Assembly (NCBI RefSeq): GCF_020520425.1
Contig: NC_079489.1
Coordinates: 88,589,810-88,653,809, forward strand
Direction: 5' to 3'
DNA length: 64,000 nucleotides
Origin: Spinacia oleracea
Lineage: Eukaryota > Streptophyta > Magnoliopsida > Caryophyllales > Amaranthaceae
In this document: positions 25,979-36,089 of the stretch, piece by piece
Numbering within the stretch: position 1 is the stretch's first letter
How the letters are laid out: each line of letters begins with the position of its first letter
Notes under the pieces: model-generated
The model's database searches: none
Seen by the model: the letters and a program-made list of their open reading frames with translations, nothing else
What the model was told of the DNA's origin: nothing
Program-made: the position numbers and the translations under genes

Positions 25979-27469
25979 TACTAATAACAACAACAAAAGG
26001 TTCCACACATAAACACATATATTAAGAAGTCACAAAATCATTAAGAAGTTCCGCAAATCTTTGGTTACATCATTTAAGTTTATCAATGCTTCACTGAAGT
26101 GATATTAGAAGTCCAAAAACAGTCCTAATAAGTAAAACGGAATGGATACTTAAGCATAGAATACTAATGTACACGTTTTATTATTACACTTACTATACTT
26201 ATCCAAATTTTATTTATCGTAAAAATGATATGCACTTACTGTACTATTGATTTCAACTTTCAAAAGAGGAAAAGAGAAATTTTATGAAGATAATTAGATA
26301 TATCAATACCTTATGCAATTGTTGAAATTCGAACAAGCACGATGATAGATTATGCTGGCAGTACGATCATCGCCCCTCTCTTCAACCATATGCGTATCTA
26401 CCCATCTTCACAATTAACTGCAAATAAAAGAAATAATTGAAAAACAGCCAAAAAAATCAAAATAAAAACGAAAATCAAAACGAAAATCAAAACGAAAATC
26501 AAAACGAAAATCAAAACGAAAATCAAACGAAAATAGTTCGAGGGCCAAATTCAGATATTTCTCATAGAATGCATGTAACAGGAAATTAACTATCTACCAC
26601 ATCACCACGTAGCAATCACATTATTCAAGTTATTGGCATTAACGCAGCATTCAAGTGCGGAACTAAGTGCTTACGTAACCTCGGGGAAGGAAGAAGGGTA
26701 ATGCCAGAATAAAATCCTGTAACCTCGGGGAAGGAAGAAGGGAACTAAGGGCCTGATACTACTGATCTAAGTGATGTATTCAACACTTTGAGCATACTTG
26801 GAAATTAAAAAAATTAAAAAAAAAAAGGTAATCCAAAAGCCTCTTGGAAATCAGCAAAATAACATCCAAACAACAGTCTGAAGGGGTGAGTAGCAGTCAG
26901 CAACAGCCTTAGGCCATTCCCCATTACTTGGAAACATAGTGGCTGTGTGCTTTTTAAAGAAATAGATCTATACTCGGAAACATAGCAATCCCCATTTACT
27001 TCGTTGGGTCGTTAAGTTTCAAAAACGAAAATCAAAACGAAAATCAAAACGAAAATCAAAAACGAAAATCAAAAACAATAATCAAAACGAAAATCAAAAC
27101 CTAAAATTGAACCCTAATCTGAAAACGAAAATAAAAACGAAAATAAAAATTGAACACACCATACCACCGGAACCACGACGCCGAGCAACCACCGGAACCA
27201 CGACGCGACGGGGAGATGCTGAACCACGGAACCAAGACAGCGACGCAGGGCTGAACCACGGAACCACGGAACCAAGACAGCGACGCAGGGCTGAACCACG
27301 ACGCGACGGGGAGATGAGCAACCAACGGAACCAAGACAGCGACGCAGGGCTGAGCAACTCTTGGGTTCGACGGCGACGCGAGCTGAGTTCGACGGCGACC
27401 TTGGATAAGCTTGGAGCTATAGCAGAGAAGGAACAGAGATATGATTGAGCGCGGTTTGTACGTTGCAAC
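25979..27469. other. CACTA-I right interior: transposase 5' region
   Basis: The probable promoter and leader of the transposase, with no other gene. It contains two clusters of a 12-base AAAACGAAAATC repeat (26,455-26,535 and 27,022-27,100). It also has a CpG-rich imperfect repeat block (27,165-27,400) built from GGAACCACGACG, GACGGGGAGATG and CAGCGACGCAGGGCTGA words. A related CpG-rich block is at 56,740-56,995 in CACTA-II. Confidence 0.7.
26455..26535. repeat. 12-base minisatellite (AAAACGAAAATC)n
   Basis: Six or so tandem copies; a second, less regular cluster lies at 27,022-27,100. Confidence 0.92.
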
Positions 27470-27489
27470 TAGGAAAGTAAAAATTTTAA

Positions 27490-27726
27490 TTTGAAACGCG
27501 GACTTGTTGCAGCGGGCATTAACATGTACGCTGCAATAACTACGGTTTGTTGCTGCGGGCTTTTATTTTGTACGCTGCAACAACCGCATTTGTTGCGAAC
27601 AACTAAAATGTACGCTGCGATAACCCTTTAAAGGGTTTGACCCGCGTTGACCGACTGGTTGTTGAAGCGTATTTATACTTGTACGCTGCAACAAGGGGGC
27701 TGCAACAGGGGTTTTTTCTACTAGTG
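27490..27726. repeat. CACTA-I right terminal repeat and subterminal motifs
   Basis: Copies of TTGCAGCGGGC, TGTACGCTGCAA and GTACGCTGCGATAACC, ending CAACAGGGGTTTTTTCTACTAGTG-type sequence, the inverse of the left end. CACTA-II has the same right end (57,117-57,340). Confidence 0.93.
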
Positions 27727-27729
27727 AAT

Positions 27730-29052
27730 GCACCAAATACCCCTAAACTTTCCAGAATGCACCAAATACCCCCGAGGTTTTAAAAAATAACCCAAAATCC
27801 CCTTAATGAGCATTTTCCGTCCATTCCGTTAAGTCTCCGTTAGCGTGAATTTACTTTTTTACCCTTCCTCAACAATTTTCTCTACTAATCCTAATATTAG
27901 CACCTAATTAAATCAATTAAACCCCTAAAAAATTAAGTAACTATTATCTAAAAAAATTAAGCCCCTAAAAATCTAATTAACTATTAAAAAAACAAAAAAA
28001 ACAAAAACAAATTGACCCAAAAATATGAAGTTGCTTGCTTCTTCATTCGTCTTCACCACGCCACCATCATCTCCCAAAAAACTTCCTGCAAATTCAGATA
28101 TTGCTTTGATGGTGGTGCTTGGTTCTGCAAATTCGTCTTCACCACGTCATTTTACCCCGCCCTTTTTCCTTCTCATTCTCGCCCAATTTCTCTCTCATGT
28201 TCTTCACCATCATTATCATCACAAAACCCAACCATTAAAACCAACCAAAATCAGTCTTTTTCTTCTTCCACCACCACCACCATCTCTACAATCTATTGCA
28301 AACCCAGATTATTTCAAACCCAAATTATTGCAAGAAAATCTAAATTGTTGCAAACCGCAAACAAATTGAAAATCCAGATAAATCACAAAGCATCAAAACC
28401 ATCAAAATAAATCAAATTTGGAGAGAGGGAAAGACTATGGTGAGGAGACCCAAATGGCTCCCAGAACCACCACAAACGCCTAGAATCCGTGGACGAGATT
28501 GCTACGATTTTTTCGGGGTTTAGCTTTGAATTAGAGGGTTTTTTTTGAGATCTTGTTGCGAATGTTTTTGGTGATATAATCGTTGATTTTTTGCTGATTT
28601 TTCTGGGATGTAAAGGTTGATTTTCTGGATTTAAGAAAGAAAAGGAGAAGAGAAGATGAAGGGTTCCTCGGTGGTTGTGGGTGGCGATGGAGTTCACAGA
28701 TTTGGAAGGAGGAGAGAGAAAAGAGCAAAGATGATGGATTTGGAGGACTAGCAGAGGGAGAGAGAAAGGAGCAGAGATGATGAAGTTTGGAGGATTGGTT
28801 TGCAGACTCCCTGGGAAGAAGGAAGAAGGAAGAAGAAGGAGACAGAACAAAGAAACGGAAAGAGAAAGAAAAAAAAGGAAAACAAAAAAAATAAAAAATA
28901 TTAACGGATACTTAACAGAATGGACGGAAAATGCTCATTAAGGGCATTTTGTGTTATTTTTTAAAACCTCGGGGGTATTTGGTGCATTCTGAAAAGTTTA
29001 GGGGTATTTGGTGCATTAAAGCAAACCTCGGGGGCATTTCATGAAAAATCCG
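27730..29052. repeat. MULE remainder: rest of left arm, interior, right arm
   Basis: 27,730-27,844 is the rest of the left inverted arm (GCACCAAATACCCC repeated twice, GAGCATTTTCCGTCCATTC). 28,900-29,052 is the right arm. The 1.05-kb interior has pyrimidine-rich left and purine-rich right halves and open frames on both strands (28,012-28,410 +; 28,383-28,850 -) that I cannot match to a family. They are rich in Ser, Pro and Thr, as expected of pyrimidine-rich DNA. A captured gene leader is possible but unsupported. Confidence 0.75.
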
Positions 29053-29061
29053 AATCTATTT

Positions 29062-29350
29062 TGATGTTTTGAAAATACGGACCTACGCGGTTTGTGACGT
29101 AGACCCCGCCGACCGAAGATGTCGAACCTGTCCGTTGAGGGTGGACGCCCCGTCCGATAGAAGTGGACGAATCTGTTTTGAAATTTGTTTGTGCTTTTTG
29201 AAAATAAGGACCTACGTGGTTTGTGACGTAGACCCCGCCGGCTGAAGATGGCAAGCCTATTTTGAATTCGGAAGACTTTATTTTTCGAAAACTGAGGACC
29301 CGCGCGGCTAGTGACGCAGACCCCGCCCGTTGAAGGTGGGCGAGCCCATT
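29062..29350. repeat. Diverged ~110-130-bp tandem repeat, right part
   Basis: Three further units with GGACCTACG(C/T)GGTTTGTGACG or GGACCCGCGCGGCTAGTGACG starts at 29,089, 29,208 and 29,297. The first continues through TCCGTTGAGGGTGGACGCCC like the unit at 12,318-12,417. Confidence 0.82.
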
Positions 29351-29838
29351 TTGAATTTCTTACTTTCTTTTCATTTTGCCTATGTAGAAGGGCTTTTGTG
29401 TTTACAACCTGTTGGTGGGTCGCAATATTTCCTGATTAAGTGTGTCCTATAAGTGGGCCCACACTGTGTATATTTCTATTAACGCTATATATTTTTTTTT
29501 TTAAAATACCGTTTTTTTTAGATTATCCAAACACGGGACTGCGTATAGCGTAGTCCGGGAACATGATTTTAACCTTGCACACTCTTTGTTGGAGTATATA
29601 TTTTTTCGCGAGCCCCCAGGCGATTGGGCTCGTCGGTCATTTTTTTGCGTAGCTTATAACGTCTTTTAGTCATGTCTTGGGTCATGCTCGTATGTGCGAG
29701 TGACCTTTATAGTGGTATGCTATTTTGACGAAGTCGTGGAGTGCGACTTTCAGTAAGGAAATCGGCAATTTTCGAGTCGAATGGATGCGGCAGGGCCCAA
29801 TAGAAGTTAGGGCTGTCTTTGAGCCTGGGTTCATTTTC

Positions 29839-29887
29839 GGCGCCCAGGCCTGGGCGTTGAAATAATTCACGCCCAGGTGGGGCGTTG
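29839..29887. repeat. Paired GCGCCCAG...GGGCG palindromic unit
   Basis: GGCGCCCAGGCCTGGGCGTTGAAA-type unit followed within 10 bases by a second, weaker ACGCCCAGGTGGGGCGTTGAAA unit. Same spacing and TTGAAA tail as the other pairs in this element. Confidence 0.85.
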
Positions 29888-30986
29888 AAAGTGTTGTTTG
29901 GGCTGGTCTTTTGATGACACAGTTGGCCTCTTGTTCATTCGTTTATTTCACTCGGAAGTTCTATGTATTCTCTTCTCTTTTGTTTTTTTCTTTATTTTTA
30001 GAACGTGATGATTTTCTTGAGAAGTCGTAGCCGATTGGTGGACTACGGTGCTTGTCGCTTTGGGGAGATTATTTTAAGGAACTGTTGCTCTTAAGGTGTA
30101 CAGTTACTGCGATAGTTGGGCGAGTCTATATGGGCCGAGGAACATACCTTGAGGCGTAAGACTTTGACCGCTCTTGTTGTTGTATATTTTTCCTTTTGAA
30201 CGCGTTCGTGAATGTTCGATACTTAGAATGATGATATGTATGTGCGAACGAGCGTTCATAGAATGGCGTTGTGTGCGGTCCATCAATTAGTTTGCTTGAA
30301 TCAATTTTTTTTTTTGAGCAATGACTGATTTTGAATAGTTTGCTTAGAAACTTGATAGGGTTCAGGCCCATTCAAGAAGCGGGCTCAAACATCGTACCCT
30401 TTTGATTGTTCAAACATTTGCTTCAAGATTTTTTTATTTTGCTATGGTCGTTTCGTAGCTTGGAGCCCCCAAGTATGCATGATGGGATGCTTCGTTTTGG
30501 CGTACGATTTTTGTAGGTTCTTTCGAGAAAGATGCCTTGGGGTTCCGCTCGTGTAGGTGCGAGCTATCCCTTCCGTGGTAGGTAATATTTTGCTACCTTT
30601 AAATGTAGAAGTCGTGTGGCTTGCATTTTGAATTTGGGCGATAAGTAGTCTTTGCCTCTTTTACACGTGCTCTTGGTCGTGCCTACATTAGTGCAATATG
30701 CCTTACTCTCTTTTTTTAGACTTGCACTGTGGGATGGTTGAGCTTATGGTGCGACGTAGGCTTGTGTGGCCTAACGGCGTGTCTTAGAACATTTCTCCAG
30801 GTGTTGGGATATTAATTTTTTTTTTTTTGCATTGGAGTATTTCATCACACCTCGTTCAGGTGCTCGAACAAGTGTAGCACCTTCTGCGTGGGTGTACACG
30901 GCTTATTACTTCGTTCGATGCGAGGATTCATAGATGTTTCTTTCTTATTTTTATATCTGGGCAAAACTTGGCTAGCAGAAAGATTC

Positions 30987-31036
30987 AGCGCCCAGGCTGG
31001 GGCGTTAAAGATATCGACGCCCAGCTCTGGGCGTTG
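30987..31036. repeat. Paired GCGCCCAG...GGGCG palindromic unit
   Basis: AGCGCCCAGGCTGGGGCG then, after about 10 bases, ACGCCCAGCTCTGGGCG followed by TTGAAAATGATTT. Confidence 0.85.
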
Positions 31037-33002
31037 AAAATGATTTCTGGGTATATTTTGACAGTTCTTATCCTTGATTTTTTCTTTCGCTTTTGCTTTG
31101 GAACGAGGTAGACTGTGTAACGGGCGCTTGTAGGGCGAGCGCTATGTGCAGTAGTTTTTTTGGTGACTCGTGATTTTCAGTTACCCTTATTAGTGGGGTG
31201 ACTTTATATATTCTAAGTAGTGCTTTGAATTTGAGAGGGGTTGTAGCCATTCTAAAGTTCGTTTTACACGATCATACCGTAAGATTGTGCCCCGATGACG
31301 TGTGTATAGCATTAGCGTCGAGAATTTGCGATAAAATCGTCATTTCGAGCATTTTAAGAGTGTTTTTCTTAAGCCCCCAATTGTAGCTACGGGATTGGCT
31401 TGGTGCTATAATGCTTGGCATACGTTTTTATGCATTCATGGCGACATGGATCATGAATAGTTTGAACCAGACTCGTTTAGTGCGAGGTACGTTCCAGTAG
31501 TGATGTCGTATTGTGCGACATTGCCATGGTCAAGGTAGTCACATGTTGAAGTATGCCTTTGACCAAAAGCTAGGTGCATTTCTTTACCCATAATCATATT
31601 TAGAAATCCCTTTGACTCACTTGCAACATCGAGATAAATGCATACTTAGCTTAAACCAACGACACTTTATTATTTTCGAAGAAGTCTTTGAAAATTATTT
31701 GAAATCCGAGTCCTACTGTGTACAATCCGAGGTGTCCTAAGTAAGTTGACTTATAGAAGGGTTCGTACAGGATTACATGAGTGAATCAAAATACTGTTAC
31801 GATTTTTGGAATGCTGTCTAAGGATTTGCTGGAAGCCAGGGTGCAGGCGTCAAGGTATTACTTGTGCCCGTTTGGCATATGCTTTAGGCTTTTAGGGCCA
31901 TCTTTTCCACAATTGCGGGAATATAAACCGTTTTCAAATTGACTTAGATTTACTTGGTGTATGTCTTCACAAAAGGTCAAGGTATACTTAGTTCTTTCCC
32001 TATTTTTTTCATTTCAACTTTTAGCCCCCAGTTGCTATTATGTCTTCCCATTAATGATGCTTTTAGATTTCGATTTTAGATGCCCGTGTCATGTGTCTGA
32101 GTAGGGTGAGCCTTGGTTAAGTGACAAGTCCTATTGACAATGTCTGATTTTTTTTCAAAGGGGATTTGCAAGCATTTGAATTACCGTGAATGGGTGCCCT
32201 GAGTTCGAAGGAACGATGGGGCGACGCCGTAGAACAATCCTCTTTATTGCAAGCTTACTGCCTTTATTACTTGTTGGCGATTATGACCGTGTCTAGTGGT
32301 GAAAGAAAGTCTTTAAGTGAGTTAGTTCGCTTTAGGGAGGGTCAAGTCGAGTACTTTAGAGGTCATGGACGCTTACGCTATCCCCCATTCAATTGAGGCA
32401 AAGTGATCTTTTGAGTCTTGGCTAAGTGCCTAGGAGTGTGAGTGCTCCTTCTGGCAAGGGTACGTGCCCTTATTATTTTTCGATGTGTGCTCATTTAATT
32501 TTGGCATTTTGATGACTTGGATTCTTCCTTTGACTTAAATTTTTCTTTCGACTTGGATTGCAAGTAATTAAATTTCAATAAGGGACTCCATTTCGTATTC
32601 TTGTTAGTCTATAGGCTTTAACGTTGTTACAAATTGGTTGGACCGAATCATGGATTGCCTACGTATCCGCCTTAAGTAGATTTAATTTGGAATAAGGTCT
32701 TGCGTAGTTCTTAGCCTAGAAAATGGTTTCTTAGAATGCCGATTTTAAACAAGTACGTTCTGAGGTGGAAACATATTATTTGAAACGGTAGAATAAGTGA
32801 ACTTTATTATTATTTCAATATGCTGCCTTGCCGTAAGCCAAAATTTGTTATATATTTTTTTTTTGATTGAGTACATGTATTTCTTTGGTGGTACATATAT
32901 CTGAATACGTGTTGTACCCCTCCAAGTGTTCGTTATTTTTCCGTGCATGTGCGGATAAAATGACAAGCACTTCTGGACAAAATTTGGCAAGCAGAGAGAT
33001 TC

Positions 33003-33047
33003 GAGGCTGGGGCGCTAAAGATTTCGCCGCCCAGCTCTGGGCGCTGA
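33003..33047. repeat. Paired GCGCCCAG...GGGCG palindromic unit
   Basis: A decayed first unit (GAGGCTGGGGCG) and an intact second unit (CCGCCCAGCTCTGGGCG) followed by CTGAAAATGATTT. Confidence 0.82.
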
Positions 33048-33194
33048 AAATGATTTTTGGGCGGATCTTTTTTGGTGCGCTAAAATGCTTCTTTTTCTTT
33101 TTAGACGATCTTTTAAAGGCGCATTGCAAAGTTTTGCTTTTTTATTATTTTTGTACTTTTCATTGGTCTTCTTTTTTTTATTCGTGACTCAAGA

Positions 33195-33545
33195 CGGCTT
33201 GAAAGACGGGTCGAATGAGTTGTATAGGTATTAGTCAAGCATGGGGATTACATCAACCAAGGCCAATGAATAGCATGGGGACGGCTCAAGGGTATATCAA
33301 CAGGATGTATCCAAACAAGTTGTATGGTTATTATGCTAATGGTGGTGTAAGAGCAGGTTTTGGAAATAATGGGTATGGCGCACGTGTCAATGGCCGTACG
33401 TGGTTTGCAGTTGATAACAAGTTCAAGAACAAGGGTCGAGGTAATGGTTTCTTGGGTCATGGCAATGAGAACATGGATGAGTTAAATGAGCTGAACAGAG
33501 CGAAGGCGTCTAAGAACATAAGGACTGGAAAGGGTAGACACCGTG
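33195..33545 (+). pseudogene. Captured exon fragment of an ECT-type YTH-domain m6A-reader gene
   Basis: The frame from 33,215 reads SQAWGLHQPRPMN, YINRMYPNKLYGYY, GFGNNGYGARVNGR, WFAVDNKFKNKGRGNGFLGHGNENMDELNELNRAK. From memory of the family, this is the Gly/Tyr/Asn-rich region just before the YTH domain of plant ECT proteins (m6A-reading RNA-binding proteins), where VDNKYK..GRGN..YGNEN.D.LNELNRGP is conserved. The YTH domain itself is absent: after ~33,530 the sequence is unrelated and poor in coding signal. The fragment is antisense to the host LTR element. It has no stop over ~300 bases, but no start or domain that would make it functional. Confidence 0.75.
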
Positions 33546-36070
33546 GAACTTTATGTAGTTTTTGTGGCATGGATTGGTTGACTCAATTCTTTTCCTTCGT
33601 TTACTTGGGTAAATTTCGTACTTTGGGAGGTACGGGCTAAGTATTTCATGGCTCGCTTTTTTCGCTCTCCCTTTTCTCTTTCTTTTTAAGTATTTCATGG
33701 CTTACTCTTTTCGCTCTCCCTTTTCTCTTCCTATTTTTTCTTCTTGCTTGGGATTTCTCCCCAACATAAATCCTTAAATTTTTTTATTTGGGCTAAAAGG
33801 TAGATGGTTGTGGTCTTTGAGTCACGAGGCGAGACTGAGTGAGCCTCGTTTGGTAGGCCTATAGTGGACCTTTAATTTTAGTAGGCCTAGGGTGGACCTT
33901 TATCTTTAATAGGCCTAGGGTGGACCTTTTAATTGTCTTACTTTGCAAGCGTATTTAGTCGTTTCTTAGAATGTGCAAATAGCGTAGATTCAAAATGTTA
34001 TTTTTACCTTATAGAAATTTAACGAAAGAATTACATCGAAAATAATAATTTTTTTTGTTTCTTTTCAGACTCCAGTTTCTGGGATTTAATTGGAAGTTGT
34101 GATTTAGACTCGAACTTTCATTAATCTTTCTGATTATAACCCGTGTATGAATACAAGGAGGTGGCCTAGACTCAAAATAATGACGTGGCGTAAGCCTATA
34201 ACACTTGACCAAGTGACTCTCAGACTTAGGCTAATTGGACCATAACTTTCGTTGGTTGACACTTTAGATTTTAACCCTTGGGTGTTCATTTATCATGCGC
34301 CATTTCTTAATGTTGGCAAGGTAGTTAGTTGGGGAGATCGAATTTTTATTTTTTGCAAGACTAAAATCATTAGTGCGGCTTCCCTCTTAGTGTGTATTGC
34401 TTTACCCCAATGGTAGCCTTATGGTATGCCGATTTGGGTATTTTCATGGTTCGTCATGTTGCATTCATGAAAAATCCTTTAGTCCGTTCTTAGGAGTATT
34501 TAAAGGAGCGAGTGGCTCGAGAGGACTATGATAGTCGTGACCCAATGTGATCATAAGCCTTGAGGCCATTAACTTTTTGCTAATGGTATTGACACCTTAG
34601 GTTCACTTTGGGGGTTGTGCGACTATGGGGGAATGATTTTCAGAATGTGACTGTTTCCATTTTGCAAATACTATAATATATTATTTTTATTGGTGAGAGA
34701 GAGTATTGAGGCCGTGGATTCTTAGCAAGGGATGATAATTACATATGGGTGCTCATTGATTTAAATGTTAGGAAGGGAGACTCAATATGGTTTAACCTTT
34801 CAACTTGCAGAACGACACCAAGCATTAGGACCGATTCTATGACGCATTAGGACCGATTCTATGGATAAGACAACTAAGACTTAGGATTTAGATTGTATTT
34901 TGGCATAGCCTAGTCTAGACTCGGATTTTTTTTTTATTCGAACATTATTTTTCCTTGAAAACTTCATTTGAACATTATTTTTTGAATACTTTGCCCATGT
35001 GACATTCAAGGTTATTTCAATTAGCGTGCTCGGTTTCGGAGCCGAACATTGTCGTCATAGGAGGCCTAACAACGACACAAAGAGTTATTTTATTTTTTTA
35101 CCAGTCGCTTTTAGAATCGAGTGCCTTTTCATACGCCCTCGCAGCAATTTTCACGAATTTTCTTTTACTGCTACGTATACTTTATGCGCGGGCACCGAGG
35201 CTGCTGTGCCTGACCAAAAGGCCAGGCAGCAACTTCAGCGCCCAGCATAGGGCGTGAGAAATATTGGCGCCCAGCTAGGGGCGTTGAAAATGCGTCCCTG
35301 GCTGGTTCTCGTTTTCTGTTTGCGTCTACTTTTTGTTTTTGCAACTTTGATTTTGCGTGTTTGCCTAATAACGTCCTTTACGCGTTGTGCGGCGTTTGTG
35401 GGATTTGTTACGGGCCATTCCGAGCGTCGCTTATTTTTGCGGCGATCGTTCGGGTTTGCGGAACACGTATTTTGGTATAACTCTTTGGCCAATTGGTTTA
35501 TGAATGTATGGGCAATTTATAAGGTCATTGGTTTTCTAACATTATTTGTCACACACAATCACATATTTCGCTACACATAACTAACATTACATCATGAGGC
35601 AAGATAATAATATGTCATGTAGTTTATGAGAGGCTTCTATGGGTAGTATTTAAGCCGGCTTGGTACCGCTTCTATCGCAGATCCAACACATGCCCCGGTC
35701 GAGGTAGTGCCTTCAACAGACGAATTTCGCCCAAGAGGCCAATCACGATGTAAGCCAAGGGGGCATGCACCAAAGAGAGGGACCTAGTGGGCGAGCGATT
35801 GGGTTTGGGACGGGTGTACTACTAGCGTAAGTGCCGAGTGGATAACATTCGAAGCGTATGCACCCCCCGTTTGGCGATGGGTATCCTTAGTACCAACTCC
35901 CGAGACGAAACATCCCAAGGGAGCCAAGATTCGTTATGCGGTTCAGTCCGTTCACGTTAATATGTTGATTTTCTGGTCGTCCCAACTTGATGGGAAAATA
36001 AACGAGGGGTAGGATTGTTTCACCCTTCGGCTATTTTGATTACCTACAAGCACGAGTATTTCCTTCACTA
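33546..36070 (-). other. Tat-like element interior, 5' side; no coding domain
   Basis: Non-coding. It includes a duplicated TAAGTATTTCATGGC...TTTTCGCTCTCCC segment (33,638-33,730), a triplicated AGGCCTA(T/G)(A/G)GTGGACCTTT segment (33,855-33,930), and a doubled AGGACCGATTCTATG segment (34,828-34,862). A further palindromic pair is listed separately. Confidence 0.6.
35239..35285. repeat. Paired GCGCCCAG...GGGCG palindromic unit
   Basis: AGCGCCCAGCATAGGGCG then GGCGCCCAGCTAGGGGCGTTGAAAATGCG. Fifth pair of this kind in the element. Confidence 0.85.
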
Positions 36071-36088
36071 TCCCCAGCGGAGTCGCCA
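36071..36088 (-). promoter_or_regulatory. tRNA primer-binding site of the Tat-like element
   Basis: On the minus strand, one base after the 5' LTR, the sequence is TGGCGACTCCGCTGGGGA. It starts TGG, complementary to a tRNA 3' CCA end, and is of the type used by Tat/Ogre elements. I did not verify which tRNA it matches. Confidence 0.75.
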
Positions 36089-36089
36089 T

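Larger units (their letters stand above)
12456..27726 (-). mobile_element. CACTA-I: full-length CACTA (En/Spm-type) transposon, ~15.3 kb
   Basis: Ends are CACTAGTAGAAAAAACCC and GGGTTTTTTCTACTAGTG, flanked by the 3-bp duplication AAT (12,453-12,455 and 27,727-27,729). Both ends carry TTGCAGCG / TGTACGCTGCAA subterminal motifs. Both genes lie on the minus strand: a TNPD-like transposase (22,707-25,978) and a Ulp1-protease/TNP gene (13,113-18,323). Between and within them are two opposed arrays of a 161-bp repeat and two GATC-palindrome arrays. The transposase has one apparent frameshift near its N-terminus, so autonomy is doubtful but recent. Confidence 0.95.
12418..29052. mobile_element. Non-autonomous MULE with ~150-bp inverted ends, split by CACTA-I
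   Basis: Ends are CGGATTTTTCATGAAAT and its inverse. They are bordered by the 9-bp duplication AATCTATTT at 12,409-12,417 and 29,053-29,061, the length typical of Mutator-like elements. The inverted repeat is about 153 bases: left arm 12,418-12,455 plus 27,730-27,844, right arm 28,900-29,052. The left arm is split by CACTA-I. With CACTA-I removed the MULE is about 1.36 kb, too short for a transposase. Confidence 0.9.
29351..33190 (-). other. Tat-like element interior; no coding domain
   Basis: GC-moderate sequence without gag, pol or plant-mobile-domain motifs on either strand. It contains paired palindromic GCGCCCAG units at 29,839-29,887, 30,987-31,036 and 33,003-33,047. It also has several poly-T runs and a segment at 32,640-32,720 that on the minus strand resembles the post-pol GGATACGTAGGC-type segment of Tat/Ogre elements. 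Confidence 0.6.

Noticed and set aside
27094..27468. Frames of 60-124 codons on both strands in the CpG-rich block near the CACTA-I right end
   Set aside because: Repetitive word-built sequence related to a block in CACTA-II; more likely the transposase leader than a gene.
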